In this document: piece by piece, positions 1 to 8,701 of the stretch
How the letters are laid out: every line of letters begins with the position of its first letter
Numbering within the stretch: position 1 is the stretch's first letter
Origin: Acidimicrobiia bacterium
GTDB lineage: Bacteria > Actinomycetota > Acidimicrobiia > Acidimicrobiales > JACDCH01
Assembly (NCBI GenBank): GCA_013694495.1
Contig: JACDCH010000238.1
Span: forward strand, 1-18,315
DNA: 18,315 bases
Direction of reading: 5' to 3'
Program-made: the position numbers and the translations under genes
The notes under the pieces: generated by a model
What the model saw: only the letters and a program-made list of their open reading frames with translations
Databases searched by the model: none
What the model was told of the DNA's origin: nothing

Positions 1-321
1 GGCCACCTGGGCCCCGACGGTCGCGACCGGGTTGAACGGTGCGGCCTGCAGCGCCAGCGCCACCGTCGACCACCGGAGGAGCCGGAGCGCCTCCGGGTCT
101 GCGCCCAGGAGGTCCTGGCCGAGGATCGAGACCCGGCCGGCGGCCTCCGGCGGTTGGATCAGGCCGGCCAGGCACAGCGCGAGGGTGGACTTGCCCGACC
201 CGCTCTCCCCCGCCACCGCCAGCGTCTCGCCCCGCTCCAGGGTGAAGCTCAAGCCCCGCAGGGCCTGTACGCCGCCGGCGAAGGAGACCCTGAGGTCCTC
301 GACCTCGAGCAACGCCGTCAC
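1..321 (-). CDS. Peptide importer ATPase (DppD/OppD type), 5' part only
   Basis: This is the N-terminal 107 codons of an ABC importer nucleotide-binding subunit; the rest lies outside the window. The GTG start at 321 is preceded by a GGAAGGA ribosome site seven bases upstream. The protein opens TALLEVEDLRVSFAGG and has a Walker A, GESGSGKST, near residues 40-48. Its Q-loop region reads LQAAPFNPVATVGAQV, matching the FQDPMTSLNP segment of DppD/OppD-family ATPases (here LQ replaces the usual FQ). Such subunits hydrolyse ATP on the inner membrane face to drive peptide or nickel uptake. It is divergent from the exporter pair. It is the only importer-type ATPase visible that could serve the permeases and binding protein at 4399-8104, so the partnership is inferred from proximity. 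Signature, Walker B and any fused second ATPase domain cannot be seen. Confidence 0.85.
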   Translation of the reverse strand, partial: MTALLEVEDLRVSFAGGVQALRGLSFTLERGETLAVAGESGSGKSTLALCLAGLIQPPEAAGRVSILGQDLLGADPEALRLLRWSTVALALQAAPFNPVATVGAQVA

Positions 322-421
322 GTCCGTGTCCTTCCACGGGGCCGCGGGTCGGTTCGACGCGACCCGGAGAGAGGCGAGCACAGGAGATCCGGCGCGAGCA
401 CGATGGTAGGAATACTGGCCG
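322..421. promoter_or_regulatory. Divergent promoter region; -10-like AATACT at 411-416
   Basis: These 100 bp separate the minus-strand importer ATPase from the plus-strand exporter pair and must hold signals for both. On the plus strand AATACT (411-416) is a plausible -10 element only five bases before the ATG at 422. That would place transcription at or next to the start codon, giving a leaderless or nearly leaderless message, which is common in Actinobacteria. A GGTAGGA stretch (405-411) could alternatively act as a ribosome site about ten bases from the ATG. No convincing -35 element or operator was seen. Confidence 0.35.
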
Positions 422-2282
422 ATGGCCGGTGACCGGAGCGGTTCCGTGCGCCGAGAGCCACCGGCTCGCACGGCCTCGCCGATTGCGGCCACGCTCCGGC
501 TCCTACCGGCAGCGAACCTCCGCCTCACGGCAGCGGTCGGCTTGGGCGTGGTACTGACCGGACTGCTTCCGGCCGCGTTCGCCCTGACCGGGGGCGCCCT
601 CGTCGGGTCGATCGACGGCGCCGCGGCCGGAGGGTTCGGGTCCGCGGGCGGGCGGCGGCTCGTCGCCGCGATCGGCGGCGTCGCCGGGTTGTTCGCCCTC
701 CAGCAGGTGAGCGGCCCGGCCGTTCGAGCGCTCGCCGACGCGCTCGGCCGGCGGGTCGACGCCACGGTCCAGGCCCGGGCGATGGCGGCGACGCTGGCAC
801 CAGCCGGGATCGGCCACCTGGAGGACCCCGACGTCGCCGACCAGATCGCCGCCGCCCGGAGCGTCGGAACCGGCAACGTCACCGCCAAGGACGCAGTGGT
901 GGGCCTGGCCGCCGTCGCCGCGAGCGGGATCGGCGGCCTCGCCTCGGCCGCGGTGCTGGCGGCCTACCGGTGGTGGCTGGCGGCCACCCTGCTCGTCCTC
1001 TACGCCGCCATGAGCCGGGTGTTCACCCGCCAGCTCCAGCGGACGGTCGGCTCGCTTCGCGGTCACGCCCGGCGCTTCCGGCGCTCCTCCTACTTCAGGG
1101 ACCTCGCCCTCGGGCCTGCAGCCGCCAACGAGCTGCGGGTCTTCGGGCTCGGCTCGTGGGTGGGTCGACGGTTCACCGAGCAGTGGGAGCTGGCGATGGA
1201 GGGCTTCTGGCACGAGCGCCGTCACCGGCGATGGGTGCCGCCGGCCGGCGCCGTCGTCCTGCTCGCCGCCCAGGGCGGCACGTACGCCCTCCTGGGCCGC
1301 TCGGCGGCACGGGGCGAGATCAGCCTCGGTGCGTTCGCCGCCTTCTCGGGCGCGGCCACGGGCGTGCTCGCCGTCTTCGCCACCGGGACGGACAAGCTGA
1401 ACATCACGTACGGCACCGCATCGGTCCCGGCCGCGATCGAGCTCGAACGGATCGCCGCAGATCGCCGCTTCGAGCTCACCGGTACCCGCCCCGCCCGCGG
1501 CATGCCCGCGTCGGAGATCCGCTTCGACAGGGTGACCTTCCGCTATCCCGGGCGGACGGATCCCGTGTTCCGCCACCTCGACCTGGTGGTCGAGGCCGGA
1601 CGCTCCCTTGCCGTCGTCGGTCAGAACGGCGCCGGCAAGACCACCCTCGTGAAGCTGCTCGCCCGTCTCTACGACCCGACCGAGGGCCGCGTCACCGTCG
1701 ACGGCTTCGACCTGGCCGACATCGACCCGCGGGCGTGGCAGCGCCGGATCGCGGCGATCTTCCAGGACTTCACCCACTACCAACTGCCGGCCGCCGACAA
1801 CGTGGGGTTCGGTGCGATCGAGCGTTCGGGCGACCGCACCGCCCTGCGGGACGCGGCGGAACGGGCCGGGGCCGACGAGATCATCGACCGGCTGCCGGCC
1901 GGGTGGGACACGGTGCTGGCCCGGGGCAGCCCGGGAGCGGTGGACCTCTCGGGCGGGCAGTGGCAGCGGATCGCGCTGGCCCGCGCCCTCTTCGCAGTGG
2001 ACGGCGGCGCGGGCGTACTCATCCTCGACGAGCCCACGGCCGCCCTCGACGTGCGGGCCGAGGCGGCGTTCTTCGATCGCTTCCTCGAGCTCACGCGCGG
2101 GCTCACGACGATCGTCATCTCCCACCGCTTCTCCACGGTGTGCCGGGCTGACCGCATCGTCGTCATCGAGGACGGTGTGGTCGTCGAGGACGGCGACCAC
2201 GAGACCCTGCGGGCCGCCGGCGGCCGTTACGCGCACATGTTCGATCTTCAGGCGGCCCACCTGGCCTCGGGCAGCGGCAGCG

Positions 2283-2290
<8 letters not shown>
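422..2290 (+). CDS. ABC half-exporter 1 (fused membrane and ATPase domains)
   Basis: This 622-residue protein combines an N-terminal transmembrane exporter domain (about residues 30-330) with a C-terminal ATPase domain (about 360-605), the normal size for a bacterial subfamily B half-transporter. The ATPase has every key motif: Walker A GQNGAGKTT (400-408), a Q-loop FQDF, signature LSGGQ (509-513), Walker B LILDEP with D536 and E537, and H-loop His568. The membrane half contains NELRVFGLG, closely matched in the next gene, so the two belong to one subfamily. The adjacent gene overlaps by eight bases, suggesting a co-translated heterodimer that exports a hydrophobic compound or peptide across the inner membrane. 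The substrate is unknown. All catalytic residues are present, so it is probably active. Confidence 0.93.
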
Positions 2291-4070
<1,780 letters not shown>

Positions 4071-4108
4071 GGCCCCGACACGACCCGGGTCACTAGCGTC
4101 TCGCTGCC

Positions 4109-4399
4109 GTGGGGGCGATCGGGCTGGACGGTGTCACCAAGCGGTTCCCGGACGGGACGGTCGCCGTCCGGCACCTCGACCTGTCCGTCGCCGACGGCGA
4201 GCTGCTCGCCCTCGTCGGGCCGTCGGGGTGCGGCAAGTCCACGATCCTGCGGATGGTGGCCGGACTGGAGCGGACGACGGAGGGCACGATCACCATCGAC
4301 GGCCGGGTGGCCGACGCCCTCGGTCCGGGCGAGCGGGGTGGGCGCAAGCAGATCGACCGCCGACTCCGCGAGGCCGCCGCCCTGGCCCGGGCGTCGTGA
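4109..4399 (+). pseudogene. MalK/UgpC-type sugar importer ATPase remnant
   Basis: This 96-codon frame starts with GTG. Residues 1 to about 76 are a convincing MalK/UgpC N-terminus: GLDGVTKRFPDGTVAV, Walker A GPSGCGKST, then LRMVAGLERTTEGTI and GPGERG, equivalent to the PxDRD stretch. In a normal MalK about 30 residues containing the Q-loop follow. Here the sequence jumps directly to KQIDRRLREAAALA, which in the family lies after that segment, and then stops. Signature, Walker B, H-loop and the regulatory domain are all missing, so it cannot be a working ATPase. A TAGCGT element (4094-4099) lies nine bases before the GTG, so it may still be transcribed and translated. Its TGA shares a base with the dppB ATG (TGATG), so it could act as a translated leader. 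The internal in-frame deletion is inferred from family memory. Confidence 0.8.
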
Positions 4400-5367
4400 T
4401 GCCGCGGCTCCGCCGCGTCGGCGGCTTCCTGGCCACCATCCTCGCCCTGACGACGCTCAACTTCCTACTGCCCCGCCTGATGCCCGGCGATCCCATCGAC
4501 GCCCTCCTGGCCCAGAGCTCGTCCAACTTCACGCTCGGCGCCGGGGGCCGGGAGGCGCTGGAGGAGTACTATGAACTCGACCGGCCGCTGGTCGAGCAGT
4601 ACGGCAGCTACCTCGCCGGGCTGGCCCGCGGTGACCTCGGCCGTTCCATCAGCAGCCATGTCCCGGTGGCCGAGGAGCTCCAGCGGCGCCTCCCGTGGAC
4701 CCTGTTGCTCATCGGCACCTCCCTTCTCCTGTCGACCGTCATCGGTGTGCTCGCCGGCGTGCAGTCGGGCTGGCGCCGGGGTCGGCGCCTCGACCGCGCC
4801 CTGCTGACGACGCTGCTCAGCGTGCGCGAGTTCCCGACCTTCCTGCTCGGTTCCCTGCTGCTCCTGCTGTTCGCGGTGAAGCTCGACTGGCTCCCGCTCG
4901 CCGGCCAGCAGACGGCGTTCCTCACCGACGCCGGCATCGTGGAGCGGGTCGTCGACATCGGGCGGCACCTGCTTCTCCCCGCCCTGGTCCTGGCCGTCGG
5001 GCTGACCGCGGGGAGCTACCTCCTCATGCGAGCGAGCATGGTCAACGAGCTCGGGGCGGACTATCTGCTGCTGGGCCGGGCGAAGGGCCTCCGCGAACGG
5101 CGGCTGAAGTACCGCTACGCGGCGCGCAACGCGCTGCTGCCGGTGGTCAGCCTCACCTCCCTCCAGCTCGGCTTCGCCGTCACCGGCGACGTCCTGATCG
5201 AACGGGTCTTCTCCTACCGGGGGATCGGCAGCCTCATCTTCGAATCGATCGGCTCGCGCGACTACCCCGCGGTGCAGGGCGCATTCCTGGTGGTGAGCGT
5301 GAGCGTCGTCACCGTCAACGCTCTGGCCGACACGCTCTACCGCCGCATCGACCCGCGCACCCGATGA
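4399..5367 (+). CDS. dppB: Dipeptide/oligopeptide ABC importer permease (DppB type)
   Basis: This 322-residue inner-membrane permease has the usual length and layout of DppB/OppB. A first membrane helix lies near residues 8-28 and is followed by MPGDPIDALL, then a periplasmic stretch (EEYYELDRPLVEQYGSYL). About five further helices follow. The cytoplasmic EAA loop reads ADYLLLGRAKGLRERRLKYR and continues ARNALLPVV, the contact point for the ATPase. I choose the ATG at 4399, which overlaps the stop of the ATPase remnant as TGATG. Upstream codons in the same frame are only a shadow of that remnant. The gene overlaps dppC by four bases (ATGA), so the pair is translationally coupled. It forms the heterodimeric channel with dppC. 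Peptide import is the family's common role, but nickel or sugar-like substrates also occur. Confidence 0.92.
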   Translation: MPRLRRVGGFLATILALTTLNFLLPRLMPGDPIDALLAQSSSNFTLGAGGREALEEYYELDRPLVEQYGSYLAGLARGDLGRSISSHVPVAEELQRRLPWTLLLIGTSLLLSTVIGVLAGVQSGWRRGRRLDRALLTTLLSVREFPTFLLGSLLLLLFAVKLDWLPLAGQQTAFLTDAGIVERVVDIGRHLLLPALVLAVGLTAGSYLLMRASMVNELGADYLLLGRAKGLRERRLKYRYAARNALLPVVSLTSLQLGFAVTGDVLIERVFSYRGIGSLIFESIGSRDYPAVQGAFLVVSVSVVTVNALADTLYRRIDPRTR

Positions 5368-6236
5368 GCACGACTGCCGTCGACGAGGCCCGGCCGCTCC
5401 CCAGGGCCCGAGCGCCGCGTTCGGCCATCACCACGACCGGCGCCCTCCTTGTCGGCGTGGTCCTCGTGGTGGCCACGTTCGGCCCGCTGCTCGCCGCCCA
5501 CGATCCCCGCGACGTCTCCGGCCCGGTGCTCGACCGCCCCTCCGGCGCGCACTGGCTCGGAACCGACGTCCCCGGGCGCGACCTCTTCGCCCAGCTCGTG
5601 CACGGCGCCCGCTCCTCGCTCTCGGTGGCGCCGATCGCCGGCGCCATCGCCATGGTCGGCGCGGTCCTCGTCGGCGTGCTCCCGGCCCTCCTCGGGCGCT
5701 GGCCCGACGCGGTGTCGGCCCGGGTCGTGGTGTTCATCCTCGCCCTCCCCGGGCTCCCGCTCCTCGTGGTCATCGGCTCGCTCACCGGCGAGAGCCGGTG
5801 GGCCGTGATCGCCGTCATCGGCTTCCTCGGCATCGCCCCCAACGCCCGCATCCTCCGAAGCCAGACCCTCACCCTCCGAGAACGCGGCTTCATTGCCGCG
5901 GCCCGCGGGTTCGGAGCCGGCCCGACCTACGTGCTCCGGCGTCACCTCGTCCCCGGGCTCGGCCCGCTCATCGTGCTCGGCTTCGTGAACTGGGCCGGCG
6001 TCTCCATCGGCCTCGAGGCCGGTCTGTCCTTCCTCGGCCTCGGCGACCCGACCGGGGTGAGCTGGGGGCTGACGCTGAACCGCGCCCTCACCGAGCAGAG
6101 CATCTACTTCAGCGACATGTGGACCTGGTGGGTCCTGCCCCCCGGGCTGGCGATCGCGGTGACGGTGCTCGGCTTCACCTTCCTCGGCGTCGGACTCGAG
6201 CCCCGGTTCAACCCCCGTTGGCTCCGGGCGGCGTGA
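5364..6236 (+). CDS. dppC: Dipeptide/oligopeptide ABC importer permease (DppC type)
   Basis: This 290-residue permease starts at an ATG overlapping the dppB stop (ATGA). It has the DppC hallmarks. After the first helix come HWLGTDVPGRDLFAQLVHGA and RSSLSVAP, the equivalent of the family's LGTDxxGRD motif. The EAA loop reads RERGFIAAARGFGAGP and is followed by LRRHLVPGLGPLI. A last helix precedes the short C-terminal GVGLEPRFNPRW. It pairs with the dppB product in the inner membrane and would be powered by a DppD/DppF-type ATPase. No such ATPase lies on this strand; the nearest is the divergent gene at 1-321. The gene is intact. The following gene has its own leader, so the binding protein may be expressed at a different level. 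Confidence 0.92.
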   Translation: MSTTAVDEARPLPRARAPRSAITTTGALLVGVVLVVATFGPLLAAHDPRDVSGPVLDRPSGAHWLGTDVPGRDLFAQLVHGARSSLSVAPIAGAIAMVGAVLVGVLPALLGRWPDAVSARVVVFILALPGLPLLVVIGSLTGESRWAVIAVIGFLGIAPNARILRSQTLTLRERGFIAAARGFGAGPTYVLRRHLVPGLGPLIVLGFVNWAGVSIGLEAGLSFLGLGDPTGVSWGLTLNRALTEQSIYFSDMWTWWVLPPGLAIAVTVLGFTFLGVGLEPRFNPRWLRAA

Positions 6237-6278
6237 GCCCGTCCGCCGCGGTCCGCCGGGTGGCTCCCACGATGCGCA

Positions 6279-6313
6279 ATACTCCCGGAACGCGTGGCGA
6301 TGACCACGCGTTC
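6279..6313 (+). promoter_or_regulatory. dppA leader: -10-like AATACT and perfect 10-bp inverted repeat
   Basis: In the 98 bp between dppC and dppA, AATACT (6279-6284) resembles a -10 element. It is followed by the perfect inverted repeat GAACGCGTGG / CCACGCGTTC (6288-6297 and 6304-6313) with a six-base loop, CGATGA. If transcription starts about seven bases after the -10, the hairpin would sit at the very 5' end of the dppA message and could stabilise it. As DNA it could be a repressor operator covering the start site. The repeat is unambiguous; promoter and function are inferred. Confidence 0.5.
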
Positions 6314-6334
6314 GCGCGCCTGTGAGGGGGACCA

Positions 6335-8104
6335 ATGCCGGACGATGTGCACGAGAGGCCGGAGCAGCGTTGGGCGATCGATCGACGCCGGTTCCTGCTC
6401 CTCGGCGTCGGCGGCGCCGCCACGCTGGCGCTCGGCGCCTGCGGCGATGACGGGGGCACGAGCTCGGCGACGACGCCGGGGGCGGGGACGCCGGGAACGG
6501 AGACGTCGGGGACGGAAACCGACAACACCCCGGTCGAGGTCGTCGCCCTCCCCCGCCCGACGGTGCGCCTTCCCTTCGGCGCCTTCGGCTTCCCGTCGCC
6601 GTTCTCGTCCAACGGGCCGCCCGGCTACGTGCAGATGAGCCTGCTGTACGACACGCTCCTGTGGAAGGACAGCACCGGCGAGCTGCTGCCGTGGCTGGCC
6701 GAGAGCGTCGAACGCTCGCCGGACAACCTCACCTACACGTTCCAGCTCCGCGACGGCGCGATGTGGAGCGACGGCCAGCCGCTCACGGCGGACGACGTGG
6801 TGTTCACGTTCGACTACTACGCGGGCCTCGACGGGCTGCCCCCGCCGGTCATCAGCCAGGCCCCGCAAGGCATCGCGTCGGTGGAGACGACCGGACCGGG
6901 GATCGTCGCCATCACCCTCGGCAGCCCCGACATCACGTTCTCCGAGCAGGTGGCCGGCACCATCCCGATCCTGCCCCGGCACATCTGGGAGGGGATCGCC
7001 GATCCGGCCGCGGCCCAGGATGTGGCCATGCTCGTCGGGTCGGGCCCGTACCGCCTCGAGTCCGGGTTCGAGGGCGACGGCGGTCCACTGCTGTACGTCG
7101 CCAACGACGACTACTTCCTGGGCGCCCCGTTCGTCGAACGGATCGAGTTCGCCGAGGTCGGCGACCAGTTCGCCGCCCTGCTGGCCGGCACGGCCGACTC
7201 CGGCACCGGGCAGGGTCTCCGCGACGACATCGTCGCCCCCTTCGAGGGCGACGAGGCCTACGGAGTGCTCACCGCCAAGGGGGGGTCGACGACAGGGCTG
7301 TACTTCAACATCGGCGCCGGCGGGGCGCTGGCCGACGCCCAGTTCCGCCAGGCCTGCGCCATGGCGATCGACCGCCAGGACCTGGTCGAGCGGCTCGCGG
7401 CCGGCAACGGCGAGGCTGGCAACCCCGGCTTCCTGGGGTCCGAGAACCCCTTCCGGGTCGACGTGGAGCAGTACGACCTCGATGTCGAAGGGGCGAACGC
7501 CCTCCTCGACGGCGCCGGCTACCCGCGCTCGGACGGCGGGCCCCGCCAAGGCCCCGACGGCGCGGCGCTCGGCTTCGAGCTGCTGGTGAGCACCGGCCAG
7601 GTGTCCCTGGCCGAGGTCGTGTCCGCCGCGCTGGGCGAGCTCGGCGTCGCCACCACGATCGTGCCCGCCGAGCCCGGCCCCCAGCTGTTCGGGGCCAAGT
7701 TCTCAGGCCAGTACCAGTTGGCCCTCCTGGGGTTCCCCGGCCCCAGCGCCGGCAGCCTCAACGCCGACCCTGACCTCCTGCGCCGGGTCTTCTCGTCGCA
7801 GGTGCCGCCGTCGCTCACCAGCGCCACCGGGTACGTGAACCCCGCCTTCGACGAGCTGGCAGCCAGCCAGCAGGTCACCTTCGACGAGGCCGAGCGAGCC
7901 GCCATCGTCGGCCAGATGCAGGAGATCATCGCCGAAGACATCCCGATCCTGTCGCTGTTCGCGCCGGACACGACGTTCGTCTTCCGCACCGCTGTGCTCG
8001 AGGAGTGGTACTTGACCCCAGGCCGCTATCCGATCGACATCGACAACAAGCAGCTCTTCGTCACGGGGCGCAGTGTCGGTACCGAGATCCGTCCCTTCGA
8101 ATGA
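6335..8104 (+). CDS. dppA: Peptide-binding lipoprotein (SBP family 5, DppA/OppA type)
   Basis: This 589-residue extracytoplasmic solute-binding protein has a strong GAGGGGG ribosome site just before its ATG. The N-terminus has a twin-arginine-like RRRF (17-20), a hydrophobic stretch and a lipobox LALGAC with Cys36. It is therefore predicted to be a membrane-anchored lipoprotein, possibly Tat-exported. A Thr/Gly/Ser-rich linker (about 38-64) follows. The mature domain carries family 5 landmarks: LYDTLLWKDSTGELLPWLAE, LTYTFQLRDGAMWSDGQPLT and ADDVVFTFDYY. Length is typical of the family. It would capture the ligand and deliver it to the DppBC channel. Ligand specificity cannot be read from sequence. 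The gene ends three bases from the convergent permease remnant, with no terminator visible between them. Confidence 0.93.
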   Translation: MPDDVHERPEQRWAIDRRRFLLLGVGGAATLALGACGDDGGTSSATTPGAGTPGTETSGTETDNTPVEVVALPRPTVRLPFGAFGFPSPFSSNGPPGYVQMSLLYDTLLWKDSTGELLPWLAESVERSPDNLTYTFQLRDGAMWSDGQPLTADDVVFTFDYYAGLDGLPPPVISQAPQGIASVETTGPGIVAITLGSPDITFSEQVAGTIPILPRHIWEGIADPAAAQDVAMLVGSGPYRLESGFEGDGGPLLYVANDDYFLGAPFVERIEFAEVGDQFAALLAGTADSGTGQGLRDDIVAPFEGDEAYGVLTAKGGSTTGLYFNIGAGGALADAQFRQACAMAIDRQDLVERLAAGNGEAGNPGFLGSENPFRVDVEQYDLDVEGANALLDGAGYPRSDGGPRQGPDGAALGFELLVSTGQVSLAEVVSAALGELGVATTIVPAEPGPQLFGAKFSGQYQLALLGFPGPSAGSLNADPDLLRRVFSSQVPPSLTSATGYVNPAFDELAASQQVTFDEAERAAIVGQMQEIIAEDIPILSLFAPDTTFVFRTAVLEEWYLTPGRYPIDIDNKQLFVTGRSVGTEIRPFE

Positions 8105-8107
8105 CCG

Positions 8108-8281
8108 TCAGCGGCGGCTGGTGAGGACGCCGCCCTGGGTGAACGTCCGTTGGGCCACGAAGAAGAGTCCCTGAAAGAAGTTGAGGCCCTCGGGCAGCGT
8201 GTAGCTGTCCTGGTCGGAGACGTAGAGGAGCGGACCGAGGAAGGCGTTCCACACGTGGACGAACTCGAACGCGGCGCCTCA
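8108..8281 (-). pseudogene. MalG-type sugar ABC permease remnant
   Basis: Read on the minus strand, this segment encodes the C-terminal end of a carbohydrate permease: AFEFVHVWNAFLGPLLYVSD, then QDSYTLPEGLNFFQG, then LFFVAQRTFTQGGVLTSRR and a TGA (8108-8110). MalG/AraQ-family permeases normally carry about 20-25 residues, most of the last helix, between the FQG and LAQRYFVxG segments; those are missing here without loss of frame. Upstream the frame meets TGA at about 8282-8284, so the gene is also truncated at its 5' end. The short TTCTTT/TTCTTC repeats at the internal junction would suit slippage or recombination. It has no recognisable start and no sugar-binding protein or partner permease nearby. 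It probably belonged to the same lost sugar transporter as the ATPase remnant at 4109-4399. Confidence 0.75.
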
Positions 8282-8413
8282 TTGCATTCCCCCCTGCTCG
8301 CGGCCTCTGTGTCCTTCGAGCCGATCGCTCCTCGAACGTGCGGCAACTCGTCTTCGCTCGCTCGATGTGGGGCACACCTAGCAACGTCAACCATCCGATC
8401 AAGGAGCAGGCAG

Positions 8414-8566
8414 ATGCCGAAGGTCGATCCGAACACCGGGCAACCGCTCAGCGACGATCCCGCCCAGGAGGACGAGGAGCTGGCCGGGGGGAAGGGGTCA
8501 GCGCAGGACCCCGAGCGGGAACAGGGCGACAAGAACCCCGGCGAACAACAGGTCACTGGGCACTGA
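8414..8566 (+). CDS. Small acidic hydrophilic protein, 50 residues, unknown function
   Basis: This short frame encodes 50 residues beginning MPKVDPNTGQPLSDDP, rich in Asp, Glu, Gln, Gly and Pro, with no hydrophobic stretch and no cysteine. It is probably intrinsically disordered and cytoplasmic. The main support is an excellent ribosome site, AAGGAG (8401-8406), seven bases before the ATG. The composition resembles stress-related hydrophilic small proteins, but I recognise no family. It stands alone, pointing towards the P450 gene on the other strand. The 132 bp upstream, back to the permease remnant, show no clear promoter. Gene reality is likely but not certain. Confidence 0.6.
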   Translation: MPKVDPNTGQPLSDDPAQEDEELAGGKGSAQDPEREQGDKNPGEQQVTGH

Positions 8567-8671
8567 CCCTCCCCGCCCGTCGCAGCGCGTCGCCCTTGGG
8601 AACCGTCAACACCCCGAAGCCGAGATGGCCCGATGTCGAGCGCCCCGGCCACAACCTGGGGTCCAGTACGA

Positions 8672-8695
8672 CCGGACGGGCCTGTTGTCGTCCGG
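8672..8695 (-). terminator. Inverted repeat after the P450 gene
   Basis: A perfect 7-bp repeat, CCGGACG (8672-8678) and CGTCCGG (8689-8695), with a ten-base loop, begins six bases beyond the P450 stop. It lies between that gene and the convergent small gene, where a bidirectional terminator would be expected. It lacks a run of T, which is usual for high-GC Actinobacteria but leaves the call uncertain. Confidence 0.4.
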
Positions 8696-8701
8696 CGCCG
8701 G

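Noticed and set aside
1812..2282. 5' extension of the second exporter frame
   Set aside because: It only shadows the first exporter's ATPase domain; the family N-terminus begins at the ATG at 2283.
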